Shown here one piece after another: positions 1 to 9,127 of a stretch of 64,000 bases of DNA (position 1 is the stretch's first letter; every line of letters starts with the position of its first letter). A program made the translations under genes and the position numbers. The DNA comes from Mesonia hippocampi. GTDB taxonomy: Bacteria > Bacteroidota > Bacteroidia > Flavobacteriales > Flavobacteriaceae. The stretch is from contig NZ_JACIFO010000003.1 of the NCBI RefSeq assembly GCF_014197445.1, positions 124,001 through 188,000 of the forward strand. Reading direction: 5' to 3'. The notes below the pieces were generated by a model, which was not told the origin of the DNA, made no database searches, and saw only the letters and a list, made by a program, of their open reading frames with translations.

Positions 1-846
1 ACAAATATCACCTCAGACCTTTTTGGAGGAAACATTCGCCTTAACGGAAATGTTTCTACAAAAAACAACGCCCCTACCTTTGCAACTCAATTAGAGCTTA
101 ACCACATGAACATAGCGCAATCCTTTACAGGAATAGGTTTATTGCAAAGTATTGCTCCTATTGCCAACACCCTAGATGGTGATTTTTCAACCCGTTTAAG
201 CTTAAAAGGAAACCTTACAAAAACGCTAACTCCTGTACTGGGTTCTCTTGCCGGAAATGCTTTTGCCGAAGTTATAGAAGCTCAAGTGAAATCAGAAAAA
301 TCGCCTTTGCTTAAGCAATTAGACAACCGCATAGATAAACTTAGCCTTGACAATCTAAACTTAAAAGAAGTAACCGCATCTTTAAATTTTGATAACGGAC
401 AAGTAAAGGTAAAACCTTTTAACATCGCTATTAATAAAGATGTTAACATACAAGTAGCCGGTAGTCATGGTTTTGACAACTCTATAAACTATCAACTTGC
501 CGTAGCACTTCCTGCAAGCTACCTCGGAAAAGATATAGGAAGTAATCTTGCAAAATTAAGTAATCAAAATCTAGAAAATACCCTTATAAACTTACCTATT
601 GGCGTTAGCGGAAATTTCACCAACCCTCAATTACAATTAGACATCCAACAAGCTACTAAAGAGTTAAGCAACAAAATAATTGAAGAGCAAAAAGACAATT
701 TAAAGGATAAAGCTAAAGATGAAATAAATAAATTTTTAAATAACAACAACGAAACAGAAAAAACAAAAGAGGATAAAACCGATAAAGAAGAAGTTAAAGA
801 TGCCGCTAAAGACCTAATTAAAGGTATTTTTGGTAAAAAGAAATAG
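1..846 (+). CDS. AsmA-like C-terminal domain protein (5' truncated)
   Basis: The reading frame is open from base 1, so the gene begins before the window; about 281 codons are visible. The visible part resembles the C-terminal region of AsmA-family envelope proteins: repeated beta-strand segments with low-complexity polar runs, a segment at about bases 430-640 typical of the AsmA C-terminus, then a charged Lys/Glu/Asp-rich tail (bases 660-846). AsmA-like proteins span the periplasm and are linked to lipid transport to, or assembly of, the outer membrane. An internal ATG at 106 should not be taken as the start, because the frame continues upstream. Family call is by sequence style and is moderate. 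Confidence 0.6.
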   Translation, partial: TNITSDLFGGNIRLNGNVSTKNNAPTFATQLELNHMNIAQSFTGIGLLQSIAPIANTLDGDFSTRLSLKGNLTKTLTPVLGSLAGNAFAEVIEAQVKSEKSPLLKQLDNRIDKLSLDNLNLKEVTASLNFDNGQVKVKPFNIAINKDVNIQVAGSHGFDNSINYQLAVALPASYLGKDIGSNLAKLSNQNLENTLINLPIGVSGNFTNPQLQLDIQQATKELSNKIIEEQKDNLKDKAKDEINKFLNNNNETEKTKEDKTDKEEVKDAAKDLIKGIFGKKK

Positions 847-874
847 ACTTACCTTATACCCGAAAATTTAAAAA

Positions 875-1399
875 ATGAAAAAGATATTCTACTTAACCAA
901 TATCCTGCTATTAAGCAGTTTTATTTTTGCTTGCGCACCCACAAACATCAATTATCAAAATGAATATGACACGAGTAAAAAAACATGGGAAAGCTTTAAG
1001 AAAAGTACAGGTAACTCCTACCAATATACAGTAAGCAACAGTTCGTGGACAGGAATAACACAACAAACCACAATTACCGTAAAAAAAGGTAAAGTTATAC
1101 AACGGGAATTTAAGCAATCTCATCCCCAAAGCTCTTTAAAAGAAATCGACAACATAGCTTGGATAGAAAAAGGAAAGGAAATAAATACCCATAAAAATGG
1201 AACAGAAGCAATTACCCTTGATGAAGTGTATAAAAAAGTAAAGAACAATTGGCTTATAAAAAGAGAAAACGCTAAAGTATATTTTGAAACAAAAAATAAC
1301 GGAATAATTTCCACCTGTGGTTATGTTGAGCCAAACTGTGCCGACGATTGCTTTAAAGGCATCAGGATTACAAATATTAAAGCCTTAACCGCCTCCTAG
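875..1399 (+). CDS. Lipoprotein, DUF6174-like (tentative)
   Basis: 174 residues, starting at an ATG 28 bp after the AsmA-like gene, so probably co-transcribed. The N-terminus is a hydrophobic signal ending in IFAC at about residue 20, an acceptable lipobox, so an exported lipoprotein is likely. The middle has a YQYTV strand followed by a TTITVKKGKV hairpin, and the end has a Cys-rich part (STCGY, PNCADDC). The layout (W..F......Y.Y, then a VxxGKV strand) recalls DUF6174 proteins, but I am not sure of that match. Function unknown. Confidence 0.6.
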   Translation: MKKIFYLTNILLLSSFIFACAPTNINYQNEYDTSKKTWESFKKSTGNSYQYTVSNSSWTGITQQTTITVKKGKVIQREFKQSHPQSSLKEIDNIAWIEKGKEINTHKNGTEAITLDEVYKKVKNNWLIKRENAKVYFETKNNGIISTCGYVEPNCADDCFKGIRITNIKALTAS

Positions 1400-1443
1400 A
1401 CTTATGCTTTCAGTAATTACAAAACAAGCTTAAAAACTCAACA

Positions 1444-2175
1444 ATGAAACCTTTATTAACTTTATTATTTTTTACAAGCCTAGCATGCGCTCAAAACAAC
1501 ATTACAGAACAAAAAATAACAAACAATACAGCACTTAAACCAGAAAATGCACTAGCAATATACAATAACTATAACTTTGCCAATCTCTGGATACAGGATA
1601 GACCTACGTTAGGCATTCTAGGTAAAAACCACCAACGCTTAAAAATAAAAATACTAAGTGTAAAACAGGATATAAACAATTTAAACAAGTACAGCATTAC
1701 AGGAAAATATGCTATAAAAGGAAAAATCTACAACTTTACAGGAAGCATCGGTATCATTAAAATTAGAGAAGTGAAAAATTTACATTTTGGTGTTGACAAT
1801 GAATATGAATCTCACAAAATAAAATCTCAAGGAATACTTATTGCAGAATATAAGTTTAAAGAAGATTCTTTACAAAAAAACACTGGAATATTTAAAGGTA
1901 AATTATATTCTAAATGGTATTTATCTGCTAAAGATGAAATAAAATATGATGATATAGAATTGTTTTCCGATGGTTATTTTAATAATGCTTTTATAGGAAC
2001 TTGGCAACCTAACATTAATGCTCCAAAAAAAATAGCTAATTGGGGAGACTATAGAGTACCAAACGCTAATGATGATTTTGATATAGGAGCAGGAGAGTTT
2101 TTTCCTAGCAAAAAATACATCTCCCAAGGTTGGGAAGATTACTCGCCAACAGAAAAGGAAAATTGGTGGAAATAA
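1444..2175 (+). CDS. Secreted hypothetical protein
   Basis: 243 residues. N-terminal signal peptide with probable cleavage after ACA (about residue 16). The mature part is rich in Asn, Lys and Ile with alternating strands (residues 65-165), suggesting a small beta-rich domain, and ends in a Trp-rich segment (QGWEDY...ENWWK). I do not recognise a family. It lies in a row of three small exported proteins (875-2945) that share orientation and style but no obvious sequence similarity. Its mRNA probably ends at the hairpin at 2198-2235. Confidence 0.55.
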   Translation: MKPLLTLLFFTSLACAQNNITEQKITNNTALKPENALAIYNNYNFANLWIQDRPTLGILGKNHQRLKIKILSVKQDINNLNKYSITGKYAIKGKIYNFTGSIGIIKIREVKNLHFGVDNEYESHKIKSQGILIAEYKFKEDSLQKNTGIFKGKLYSKWYLSAKDEIKYDDIELFSDGYFNNAFIGTWQPNINAPKKIANWGDYRVPNANDDFDIGAGEFFPSKKYISQGWEDYSPTEKENWWK

Positions 2176-2197
2176 AAATAATTTTATCTTTACAATT

Positions 2198-2235
2198 AAC
2201 AAACAGGGTTTCTATGTATGAAGCCCTGTTTGTTT
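2198..2235 (+). terminator. Rho-independent-type hairpin
   Basis: A 15-bp stem (AACAAACAGGGTTTC against GAAGCCCTGTTTGTT, one G-T pair) with a 7-base loop, just after the stop at 2175. The right arm runs into TTTGTTTAT. It ends about 14 bp before the next ATG, so that gene would need its own promoter or read-through. Confidence 0.7.
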
Positions 2236-2249
2236 ATAAAAACTTTTCT

Positions 2250-2945
2250 ATGAAAAAAATACCCTTATTAATCTGTTTTATTTTATGCCTAAGTTCATGT
2301 AACATTAAAACAGAAAAAGAACAAGCGTTTTATACCGAAACCAAGACCTCTTTTTTTGATTTACGACACGAGAATTGGGTTGAAAACACATGGATAAGAA
2401 ACCCCGAAAACTTAAAGATAATTCACGAATCTTTTAAAAAATACGGGTACGATAAGTTAGAAAAATTAATATTTACGTATAATAATGAATTTCTTATTCG
2501 GGATATTTATATAAAACGTAACCTAAACCACTTACTAGACAGCCTAGAGTTAACCTACAAAACCCCAAAATCACAAACCTTATACTACAAAAAATTTTGG
2601 GCTCGTAGACAAGCCGAAAATAACGCCCCTATTGTTTTCGAAATAATAAAAGAAATTAATCAGCAAAGGTTAACTAACAAACCTATTAGCTATAATCAAG
2701 CCTTTGTAAACGATACTTTAGTGGATCTTTTAAAAATTGAATTGGATACCATAAACTTATCACCGAAAAAAACAACACACAAATTTAACTCACTTAAACA
2801 ATACGGATTTCACCAATCTGCCTATAATTTATTATACGAAAGAACCGAATATCAACACCTTAATTTAAATCGAGGTAAATTAAAAGCCTCCTTAACAGAA
2901 GTTGCTACACCTAGCGCTGCTTGGCTTACAGATAACAGCAAGTAA
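2250..2945 (+). CDS. Hypothetical lipoprotein
   Basis: 231 residues from the ATG at 2250. An in-frame start further upstream (2130) would overlap the preceding gene and put extra residues before the signal peptide, so it is not chosen. The N-terminus MKKIPLLIC...LSSC is a clear lipoprotein signal with Cys at about residue 17. The mature protein is predicted mostly helical, with many Lys, Asn and Tyr, and contains a basic FWARRQAENNAP segment. No family recognised. It follows a terminator hairpin, so expression may be independent of the upstream genes. Confidence 0.55.
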   Translation: MKKIPLLICFILCLSSCNIKTEKEQAFYTETKTSFFDLRHENWVENTWIRNPENLKIIHESFKKYGYDKLEKLIFTYNNEFLIRDIYIKRNLNHLLDSLELTYKTPKSQTLYYKKFWARRQAENNAPIVFEIIKEINQQRLTNKPISYNQAFVNDTLVDLLKIELDTINLSPKKTTHKFNSLKQYGFHQSAYNLLYERTEYQHLNLNRGKLKASLTEVATPSAAWLTDNSK

Positions 2946-3202
2946 TTTTAACAATGTTTAATACAAATTAACAACTATTTAGCAAACGGATTCTGCATTG
3001 GTTTAAACATGTTTAAATAAAATTTCAACTATTTAATTTACAAATACTTATTTACTTAAAGATATCTTATTAGTTCGCTAAAAAAAACAAAACAAAGCAT
3101 TCTATATTTCTGTTCATCTACCCATAATTTATAGATGATTTTTATCATATACAATACTTACCCCTCAGCTTACTTTTACTCAAGTATTAAAAATTAAATA
3201 TT

Positions 3203-3907
3203 ATGAAAACATTATTGCTTACTATTGCTGGGGTACTTTTATTAAGTGGAACAACATTCGCACAAGAAAATTCACCTTCATCTGAAAAAGAAACATCGTA
3301 CAAATGGCAAATGCGGTTACGAGGTGTAGGGGTTGTCCCTCATAATAGAGCAAATATCTCTACTATTGGAGGACAGATAGATGTTAATGCTAATTTTATC
3401 CCAGAATTAGATTTTACTTATTTCTTTACTAAAAATTTTGCTGCAGAATTAATTTTAGGAACATCAAAACACAGCGTAGGAACACTTGGGTCTGACCTAT
3501 CTGCTATAAATGGGCCTAATAATGCAGATGTAGATTTAGGAAGCGTTTGGTTATTGCCTCCTACATTAAACTTTCAGTACCACCATAAAATAGGAGAAGT
3601 ATTTAAACCTTATGTTGGGTTAGGTGTTAATTACACTATTTTCTACAATGAAAAATCTGGTGTTGCACAAGACATTAGCTATGATAATAAGTTTGGCTGG
3701 GGATACCAATTTGGTTTTGATATCGATATTACAGAGAAATTCTTTATCAATGTCGATTTTAAAAAGCTTTTCTTAGAAACAGATGTTACTGTAAATGCAA
3801 CCAATTTATTACCAGAAGGCTCACCTGAAGGAAGCAAATTGGCTATTCCTGCCAAAGTAAAATTAGACCCTATGCTTATTGGATTTGGATTAGGAATGCG
3901 TTTTTAA
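3203..3907 (+). CDS. ompW: OmpW-family outer-membrane beta-barrel protein
   Basis: 234 residues. Signal peptide cleaved after TFAQ (about residue 21). The mature sequence alternates amphipathic strands and ends in a terminal Phe (FGLGMRF), the signature for insertion by the BAM machinery. The pattern VRGVGVVP near the N-terminus, ELDFTYFFTKNFAAELI, YVGLGVNYTIFY and KVKLDPMLIGFGLGMRF matches the OmpW family (8-stranded barrel with a hydrophobic channel for small non-polar molecules). The 257 bp before it is AT-rich with no clear gene. A terminator follows at 3931. Confidence 0.85.
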   Translation: MKTLLLTIAGVLLLSGTTFAQENSPSSEKETSYKWQMRLRGVGVVPHNRANISTIGGQIDVNANFIPELDFTYFFTKNFAAELILGTSKHSVGTLGSDLSAINGPNNADVDLGSVWLLPPTLNFQYHHKIGEVFKPYVGLGVNYTIFYNEKSGVAQDISYDNKFGWGYQFGFDIDITEKFFINVDFKKLFLETDVTVNATNLLPEGSPEGSKLAIPAKVKLDPMLIGFGLGMRF

Positions 3908-3930
3908 AAAACTTCATCTTATATTTACAT

Positions 3931-3959
3931 AAAAAGGGGGATTAAAATCCCTCTTTTTC
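3931..3959 (+). terminator. Terminator of ompW
   Basis: Stem AAAAAGGGGGAT / ATCCCTCTTTTT around a short TAAA loop, 24 bp after the ompW stop and followed by T-rich sequence. Confidence 0.8.
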
Positions 3960-4116
3960 TAATCTAAATTCCTACCAAATTCACTATTTGTATTTATTTG
4001 AGCTTTAAAATAACAACGTCCCGTCTTATCATCTAAAACACAAATCTTTTTTAACAAAACAAACACCTACACCTGTGTTACTACAACATAAAGTACCAAT
4101 TCTAATAAAAACATTC

Positions 4117-4124
4117 TATTTTTG
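4117..4124 (+). promoter_or_regulatory. Candidate -7 box for rpsU
   Basis: TATTTTTG matches the Bacteroidota -7 consensus TAnnTTTG. No good TTG -33 element is seen 19-20 bp upstream, so the call is weak. A start about 6 nt downstream would give a leader of about 90 nt before rpsU, including the small frame at 4143-4229. Confidence 0.4.
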
Positions 4125-4142
4125 GCTGTTTTCTACATATTT

Positions 4143-4229
4143 ATGAGTAATATTGCAACTCCAAAAGTACAGCCTTTTCCAAAAGAGTTTTGGTTTTCTG
4201 AAAAAATAAATAATAAATATATATGCTAA
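4143..4229 (+). CDS. Possible 28-codon leader ORF overlapping the rpsU start
   Basis: ATG at 4143 opens a 28-codon frame that ends with TAA at 4227-4229, just past the rpsU ATG at 4223, giving a 7-bp overlap in another frame. The peptide would begin MSNIATPKVQPFPKEFWF. It contains a hairpin-forming CCAAAA-GAG-TTTTGG at 4179-4193. Such an overlap would allow translational coupling to rpsU. It may also be a chance frame; no homology is claimed. Confidence 0.3.
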   Translation: MSNIATPKVQPFPKEFWFSEKINNKYIC

Positions 4230-4417
4230 TTGTAAAAGTTAAAGACGGAGAAAAAATAGAAAGAGCTTTAAAACGTCTAAAACGAAAATTTAAAGACACC
4301 AAGGTTTTACAGAAACTTAGAGAGAAACAACATTATACCAAAAAGTCTGTAACCAAAAGAAAACAACTTCAGAAAGCTGCTTACATCCAGTCTTTACGAG
4401 ATAAAGAAGAATTTTAA
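4223..4417 (+). CDS. rpsU: 30S ribosomal protein bS21
   Basis: 64 residues, highly basic, beginning MLIVKVKDGEKIERALKRLKRKF, the standard bS21 N-terminus, with a Lys/Arg-rich helical remainder. bS21 binds the 30S platform near the 3' end of 16S rRNA. In Flavobacteriia it is known to help occlude the anti-Shine-Dalgarno sequence, and rpsU has been reported as autoregulated there. Here I see no purine-rich Shine-Dalgarno directly upstream of the ATG; the leader is A/T only (AATAAATAATAAATATAT). The gene ends at a perfect palindromic terminator shared with the convergent DUF2797 gene. Confidence 0.95.
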   Translation: MLIVKVKDGEKIERALKRLKRKFKDTKVLQKLREKQHYTKKSVTKRKQLQKAAYIQSLRDKEEF

Positions 4418-4419
4418 AA

Positions 4420-4455
4420 AACAAAAAAGTGCTGAAATTTCAGCACTTTTTTGTT
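4420..4455. terminator. Bidirectional terminator between rpsU and the DUF2797 gene
   Basis: A perfect palindrome about 36 bp long: AACAAAAAAGTGCTGAAA followed directly by its reverse complement. A-runs and T-runs flank a GC-containing core (GTGCTG), suitable for both converging genes. Confidence 0.9.
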
Positions 4456-4463
4456 TAATGATA

Positions 4464-5273
4464 TTACAGTAATGATAGGTTAATTACGTAACCTTCGTGT
4501 GCCCTTACATTAAAAACCGTATTGTCTTTAAAGAGCAAATATTGCCCTTTTATACCCACCAGCTCCCCTTCATAATTTAAAGTTTTAGCAAGATTTAGAC
4601 TCGTTAACTTTTCGGGATAAGAAAGTACAGGGAAATTTATAATTGTTTCTTTTTCATTTTCTAAATAATATTCTTGTACCTCTGTAGGTAAATATTGCTG
4701 TAAGCTTTGCTTTTTAGCTTCCAAATCCTCATCTACCAATTCATTTTTTAGCATGGTTCGCCAATTGGTTTTATCGGCAACATGCGCTTTCAAAGCTACT
4801 TCTGTAATCCCAGCAAGATAGCGGTTAGGTACCTCTACCACTTTAATGGCCTCGTGTGCACCTTGATCTATCCAACGGGTTGGAATCTGTGTTTTTCGGG
4901 TTACACCTACTTTTATGTTACTAGAATTTGCTAAATAAACAATGTGTGGTTGTAATTGCACTGCCTTCTCGTAGGCTAAATCTCGATCTTCTTGATCTAA
5001 ATGAGCCTTGCTTAACTCAGGTTTCATTATCCAATCGCCAGCTCTAGGGGTTTGATAAAAACAATCATAACAAAAACCTTGTCGAAATATTTTTTTATCC
5101 TCATGGCAACTCAGACACTCATAGCCTTGAAAATCAATCGATATAGTTTTCCCCAACAACAAATTTACCTGAAGTACATCTGTAGGAAAATCTAAATAAT
5201 ACTGAACTTGAGCCTGTAACTCGGTTTTCATTTTCTGTAAAACTCCTGTATATGTTATTTTATTTTCTTGCAT
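4464..5273 (-). CDS. DUF2797 family protein
   Basis: 269 residues. The N-terminal third carries four Cys in the arrangement CLSC...(about 12)...CYDC followed by FYQTPRAGDW, a probable zinc-binding site typical of DUF2797. Then comes a conserved block HIVYLANSSNIKVGVTRKTQIPTRWIDQG, which recalls the GIY-YIG-type fold noted for this family. C-terminal residues 200-269 form a beta-rich end. Biochemical function is unknown. The gene converges on rpsU and shares its terminator. About 120 bp separates its start from the divergent GH3 gene, so regulatory sequence for both lies there. Confidence 0.85.
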   Translation of the reverse strand: MQENKITYTGVLQKMKTELQAQVQYYLDFPTDVLQVNLLLGKTISIDFQGYECLSCHEDKKIFRQGFCYDCFYQTPRAGDWIMKPELSKAHLDQEDRDLAYEKAVQLQPHIVYLANSSNIKVGVTRKTQIPTRWIDQGAHEAIKVVEVPNRYLAGITEVALKAHVADKTNWRTMLKNELVDEDLEAKKQSLQQYLPTEVQEYYLENEKETIINFPVLSYPEKLTSLNLAKTLNYEGELVGIKGQYLLFKDNTVFNVRAHEGYVINLSLL

Positions 5274-5395
5274 AGTAATTACTTCTCAAAAGGTGTTATT
5301 CCGTGTAATTTTATTTTATCAACATCGCTTTTATAAAGCTCAAAAAAATTATATTTTTATATTTTTCCCGAAGAGGGTTTAAATATACATTATCT

Positions 5396-6916
5396 ATGTC
5401 AATTCCTATAGTAAATTCTATTGCTTCTTGGTTTTTAAAGAAACGCATACACCAAATGGAGCTTTTTATAAAATACCCACACGAAGTTCAAAACGAATTA
5501 CTACATCAGCTTTTAGACAAAGCAAAAGATACAGAAATAGGTAAACAATACGATTTTGCTTCGATAAAAAGTTATCAGGATTTTAACCAACGTTTACCTG
5601 TACAATCTTACGAAGATGTAGAACCACAAATAGAACGAGCAAGACGCGGCGAAAACAATATCTTTTGGCCAACTCCTATCAAATGGTTTGCTAAATCTAG
5701 CGGAACAACCAATGCTAAAAGTAAATTTATTCCTGTTAGCAACGAGTCTTTGGAAGATTGCCATTATGCTGCAGGAAAAGATTTATTGTGCCTATATTTA
5801 AATAATAACGACAATGCGAAGCTTTTTACAGGAAAAAATTTAAGGCTAGGCGGCAGTAAAGAACTTTATAAAGAAAACGGAACCGTTTTTGGAGATTTAT
5901 CGGCTATCTTAATTGATAACATGCCGTTTTGGGCAACCTATAGCAGTACACCAGGAAATGAAATCTCGTTAATGAGTAACTTTGAAGAAAAAATACAAGC
6001 CATTGTAAAAGAAACCCTTAAGGAAAATGTTACCAGTATAGCGGGGGTTCCATCATGGATGCTTGTATTGCTCAATAAAGTTATTACAGAAACAGGACAC
6101 GAAAACTTACTTGAAATTTGGCCAGATCTAGAAGTCTACTTCCATGGCGGTGTTAACTTTGAGCCTTATGCCAAACAGTATAAAAAAATAATTCCTTCAG
6201 AGAAGTTTAGGTACTATGAAATCTATAACGCATCGGAAGGTTTTTTTGCTGTACAAGACCAAAATAACAGCAGCGAACTCTTATTGCTTTTAGATTATGG
6301 AATTTTCTACGAATTTATTCCAATGGATACCTATGATAGGCCACAAGAAAAAATAATCCCTTTAAACGAAGTAGAAATAGGTAAGAATTATGCTTTAATT
6401 ATTACCACCAATGCAGGTTTATGGCGTTATAAAATAGGAGACACTGTACGCTTTACAAACACCTCTCCTTACCGAATAAAAATTACGGGCAGAACCAAAC
6501 ACCACATCAATGTATTTGGAGAGGAACTTATTATTGAAAATGCAGAAAATGCATTAAAAAACACTTGTAACGAACTGGCTTGCGAAATTATCGATTACAC
6601 AGTAGCACCTATTTTTATGGAAGGAAAAGAAAAAGGAGCTCATGAGTGGATTATAGAATTTAAAAAATCTCCTACAGACCCTCTTAAATTTACCCAATGT
6701 TTAGATACTCACCTACAAAAGCTAAACAGCGATTATGAAGCTAAGCGCTACAACAACTCTACGCTAAACAGCCCGAAAATACATCAGGCAAAAGAAGGTT
6801 TATTCTATGCATGGTCCAAAAAACATGAAAAACTAGGAGGACAGCATAAAATACCCAGACTTTCTAACAAACGAGATTACCTAGAAGAATTATTAGCAAT
6901 AAACCAAACTTTATAA
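5396..6916 (+). CDS. GH3-family acyl-adenylate/amide synthetase
   Basis: 506 residues, matching full-length GH3 proteins. Plant GH3 enzymes adenylate jasmonate or auxin and conjugate them to amino acids; bacterial homologues are common in Bacteroidota with unknown substrates. Visible motifs are the ATP-binding SSGTTNAKSKFIPVS at about residue 100, the YEIYNASEGFFAVQD block at about 275, and the C-terminal hinge YKIGDTVRF at about 350 followed by RIKITGRTKHHINVFGEEL. No signal peptide; cytosolic. It is a single-gene unit with a terminator shared with hemL. The substrate cannot be read from the sequence. Confidence 0.85.
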   Translation: MSIPIVNSIASWFLKKRIHQMELFIKYPHEVQNELLHQLLDKAKDTEIGKQYDFASIKSYQDFNQRLPVQSYEDVEPQIERARRGENNIFWPTPIKWFAKSSGTTNAKSKFIPVSNESLEDCHYAAGKDLLCLYLNNNDNAKLFTGKNLRLGGSKELYKENGTVFGDLSAILIDNMPFWATYSSTPGNEISLMSNFEEKIQAIVKETLKENVTSIAGVPSWMLVLLNKVITETGHENLLEIWPDLEVYFHGGVNFEPYAKQYKKIIPSEKFRYYEIYNASEGFFAVQDQNNSSELLLLLDYGIFYEFIPMDTYDRPQEKIIPLNEVEIGKNYALIITTNAGLWRYKIGDTVRFTNTSPYRIKITGRTKHHINVFGEELIIENAENALKNTCNELACEIIDYTVAPIFMEGKEKGAHEWIIEFKKSPTDPLKFTQCLDTHLQKLNSDYEAKRYNNSTLNSPKIHQAKEGLFYAWSKKHEKLGGQHKIPRLSNKRDYLEELLAINQTL

Positions 6917-6919
6917 AAT

Positions 6920-6953
6920 AAAAAGAGGCTGCCTTTCCAGACAGCCTCTTTTT
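6920..6953. terminator. Bidirectional terminator between GH3 gene and hemL
   Basis: 12-bp perfect stem AAAAAGAGGCTG / CAGCCTCTTTTT with a 10-base loop, between convergent stops at 6916 and 6972. Confidence 0.9.
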
Positions 6954-6971
6954 ATAATTATAAACCAGTAA

Positions 6972-8258
6972 TTATAATGTTTTTGCAACTTTTGCTGTTG
7001 CTTCTATAGTTTTATCGATATCTTGATAAGTTAATGCATCGGTAATAAACCAGGTTTCAAAAGCACTAGGTGGTAAGTAAACACCCTCGGCCAACATCCC
7101 ATGGAAATACTTTTTGAAAGATTCATTATTCCCTTTTACTGCAGAAGCAAAATCGGTAACTGGAGTGTCGGTAAAATGTAATGACATCATAGACCCTTTT
7201 TGGTTTAATTGATATGTTACATTTTGTTGTTCTAGCACCTCAGCTATTCCTCTTCGTAAATAAGTTGTTTTTTCACTTAAACGCTGATATACTCCAGGAT
7301 CTTGGTGCAAGGCAGATAGCATGGCCAAACCTGCTGCCATGGCTAATGGGTTTCCGCTTAAAGTTCCTGCTTGATATACGGGACCATTAGGTGCTAAATA
7401 ATCCATAATTTCTTTTCGAGCAGCAAAAGCACCTACAGGGAGTCCTCCACCTATTACTTTTCCAAAGGTTACAATATCGGCATCTACTTCGTAGGCTTCT
7501 TGTGCGCCTCCTAATGCTAACCTAAAGCCCGTCATTACTTCATCAAAAATTAGTAATGTATCGTGTTTAGCACATAAATCCTTTAAGCCTTGTAAAAATT
7601 CTCTTGTAGGTGGAATACATCCCATATTTCCGGCAACAGGTTCTATAATTACACAAGCTACTTCCTCTTTATTTGCATTCAACAGGTTCTCGACACTAGA
7701 TAAATCGTTATACGTAGCCAATAAAGTATCTTTTGCTGTTCCTTTAGTTACTCCTGGACTATTTGGTGTACCAAAGGTAACGGCTCCGCTTCCTGCTTGA
7801 ATTAGAAAAGAGTCACTATGCCCGTGATAGCAACCTGCAAACTTTATTATTTTATCTCTGCTGGTATACCCTCTTGCCAAACGTACTGCACTCATACATG
7901 CTTCTGTACCGCTGTTTACCATTCTAATTTGGTCTATATTTGGCACCATGTTTACCGCTAATTCTGCGATTTGAGTTTCTATTTCTGTGGGAGCACCAAA
8001 GGAAGTTCCTTTTTTAGTTTTATCAATTACAGCCTCAATTACAGGCGGATAAGCATGTCCTAAAATTTGAGGCCCCCAAGAATTGATATAATCGATATAT
8101 TTTCTTCCATCTTCATCATACAAATAAGCTCCTTTAGCTTCTTTCATAAAAATAGGAGTCCCGCCAACTGCCGAAAAAGCCCTTACGGGAGAGTTTACTC
8201 CACCAGGAATATAATTCTGAGCTTCTTTAAATAACTGACTACTTCGTTTATATAACAT
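6972..8258 (-). CDS. hemL: Glutamate-1-semialdehyde 2,1-aminomutase
   Basis: 428 residues, usual length. PLP enzyme that converts glutamate-1-semialdehyde to 5-aminolevulinate, the precursor of heme. Class-III aminotransferase motifs are clear: N-terminal [13 protein letters not shown], substrate-site YCHGHSD-type block ([11 protein letters not shown]), DEVMTGFR, and the PLP lysine in [15 protein letters not shown] (Lys267). It is the last gene of a three-gene minus-strand set (PLP desulfhydrase-like, glucosaminidase, hemL), with only 2 bp between it and the gene before. The co-transcription looks positional rather than functional. Confidence 0.96.
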   Translation of the reverse strand: MLYKRSSQLFKEAQNYIPGGVNSPVRAFSAVGGTPIFMKEAKGAYLYDEDGRKYIDYINSWGPQILGHAYPPVIEAVIDKTKKGTSFGAPTEIETQIAELAVNMVPNIDQIRMVNSGTEACMSAVRLARGYTSRDKIIKFAGCYHGHSDSFLIQAGSGAVTFGTPNSPGVTKGTAKDTLLATYNDLSSVENLLNANKEEVACVIIEPVAGNMGCIPPTREFLQGLKDLCAKHDTLLIFDEVMTGFRLALGGAQEAYEVDADIVTFGKVIGGGLPVGAFAARKEIMDYLAPNGPVYQAGTLSGNPLAMAAGLAMLSALHQDPGVYQRLSEKTTYLRRGIAEVLEQQNVTYQLNQKGSMMSLHFTDTPVTDFASAVKGNNESFKKYFHGMLAEGVYLPPSAFETWFITDALTYQDIDKTIEATAKVAKTL

Positions 8259-8260
8259 GT

Positions 8261-9127
8261 TTATTGCTTTTTTATGTATAGTTTTTGCCCTATACTTAGA
8301 CTATTAGATTTTAAATTGTTTATCTGCTTTAACTCTTCAACGCTTATATCAAAACGCCTACTAATATTATACAAGGTATCTCCCTTTTCTACTACATAGG
8401 GTGTACTATTGTAGTTAGGCTTGGATTTATGGGGCTTTGTTCTGCTTCCTTTTCTGCTGCCTTCTCCTAGAACAATATTATCGTATTCTTGCAAATTATA
8501 ACGTTCTATAAGACTTATAAGCTTGTTAGGGTAGCGAGGATCTGTAGCATAACCCGCTCGTTTTAATCCTTTTGCCCAACCTTTATAATCGTCCTTATCT
8601 AGCTCAAACAAACTGGCATAACGCTTACGTTTAGCTAAAAACAAGGAGTGATCTCTAAATGAATATTTAGGGTTTATATATTTTCTAAAACACTCTTGGT
8701 AAGCGTCGTCGTCATGATATACTTTCTCTCCTTGCCAACCGTTACATTTTATCCCAAAATGATTGTTTGAGCGCCTGGTTAAATCTCCATTTCCTGAACT
8801 TGACTCTAAAATTCCTTGTGCCAAGGTAATACTTGCAGGCACATGGTATAAACGCATTTCTTCCATAGCAATCTCTGCATAAGTATAAATGTATTTTTCT
8901 ACAGGACTTTCAAAACCCGAAACATCTTTTTTAGGGTCTACCGTCATGTTTTCATAATCCGAAACATTTAAATGAGGTTTATCAACCTTAGGACGTGGTT
9001 TTTGTATTTGCTGTGTGGTTTGATTACGTTTTTTTGAAGTGGTTTTCTTTTTGCTTCCGCAAGATGTAATAATCACACTAAGCAATAAACAAAGTCCTAT
9101 GTTTTTTATATAAGAAGAAATTTTCAT
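8261..9127 (-). CDS. Glucosaminidase lipoprotein with C-terminal LysM
   Basis: 288 residues. Lipoprotein signal ends at ITSC (about residue 23), followed by a basic Lys/Arg/Thr linker. Residues about 75-215 form a GH73-type N-acetylglucosaminidase domain with the catalytic Glu in [13 protein letters not shown], then SNNHFGIKC and [10 protein letters not shown] motifs. Residues about 243-288 are a LysM peptidoglycan-binding repeat ([16 protein letters not shown]). It probably trims cell-wall glycan at growth or division, anchored in a membrane by lipid. The start ATG overlaps the stop of the upstream gene by 4 bp (ATGA), so the two are translationally coupled. Confidence 0.9.
   Translation of the reverse strand: MKISSYIKNIGLCLLLSVIITSCGSKKKTTSKKRNQTTQQIQKPRPKVDKPHLNVSDYENMTVDPKKDVSGFESPVEKYIYTYAEIAMEEMRLYHVPASITLAQGILESSSGNGDLTRRSNNHFGIKCNGWQGEKVYHDDDAYQECFRKYINPKYSFRDHSLFLAKRKRYASLFELDKDDYKGWAKGLKRAGYATDPRYPNKLISLIERYNLQEYDNIVLGEGSRKGSRTKPHKSKPNYNSTPYVVEKGDTLYNISRRFDISVEELKQINNLKSNSLSIGQKLYIKKQ

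Larger units (their letters stand above)
3908..4222. other. Intergenic region with terminator, promoter-like box and rpsU leader
   Basis: This 315-bp gap holds the ompW terminator (3931-3959), about 150 bp of featureless AT-rich DNA, a TATTTTTG promoter box (4117-4124), and a 28-codon leader reading frame beginning at 4143 that runs into rpsU. Confidence 0.6.

Noticed and set aside
2130-2250. Longer start for the 2250 lipoprotein gene
   Set aside because: It would overlap the preceding gene and the terminator hairpin and place about 40 residues before a clear lipoprotein signal.
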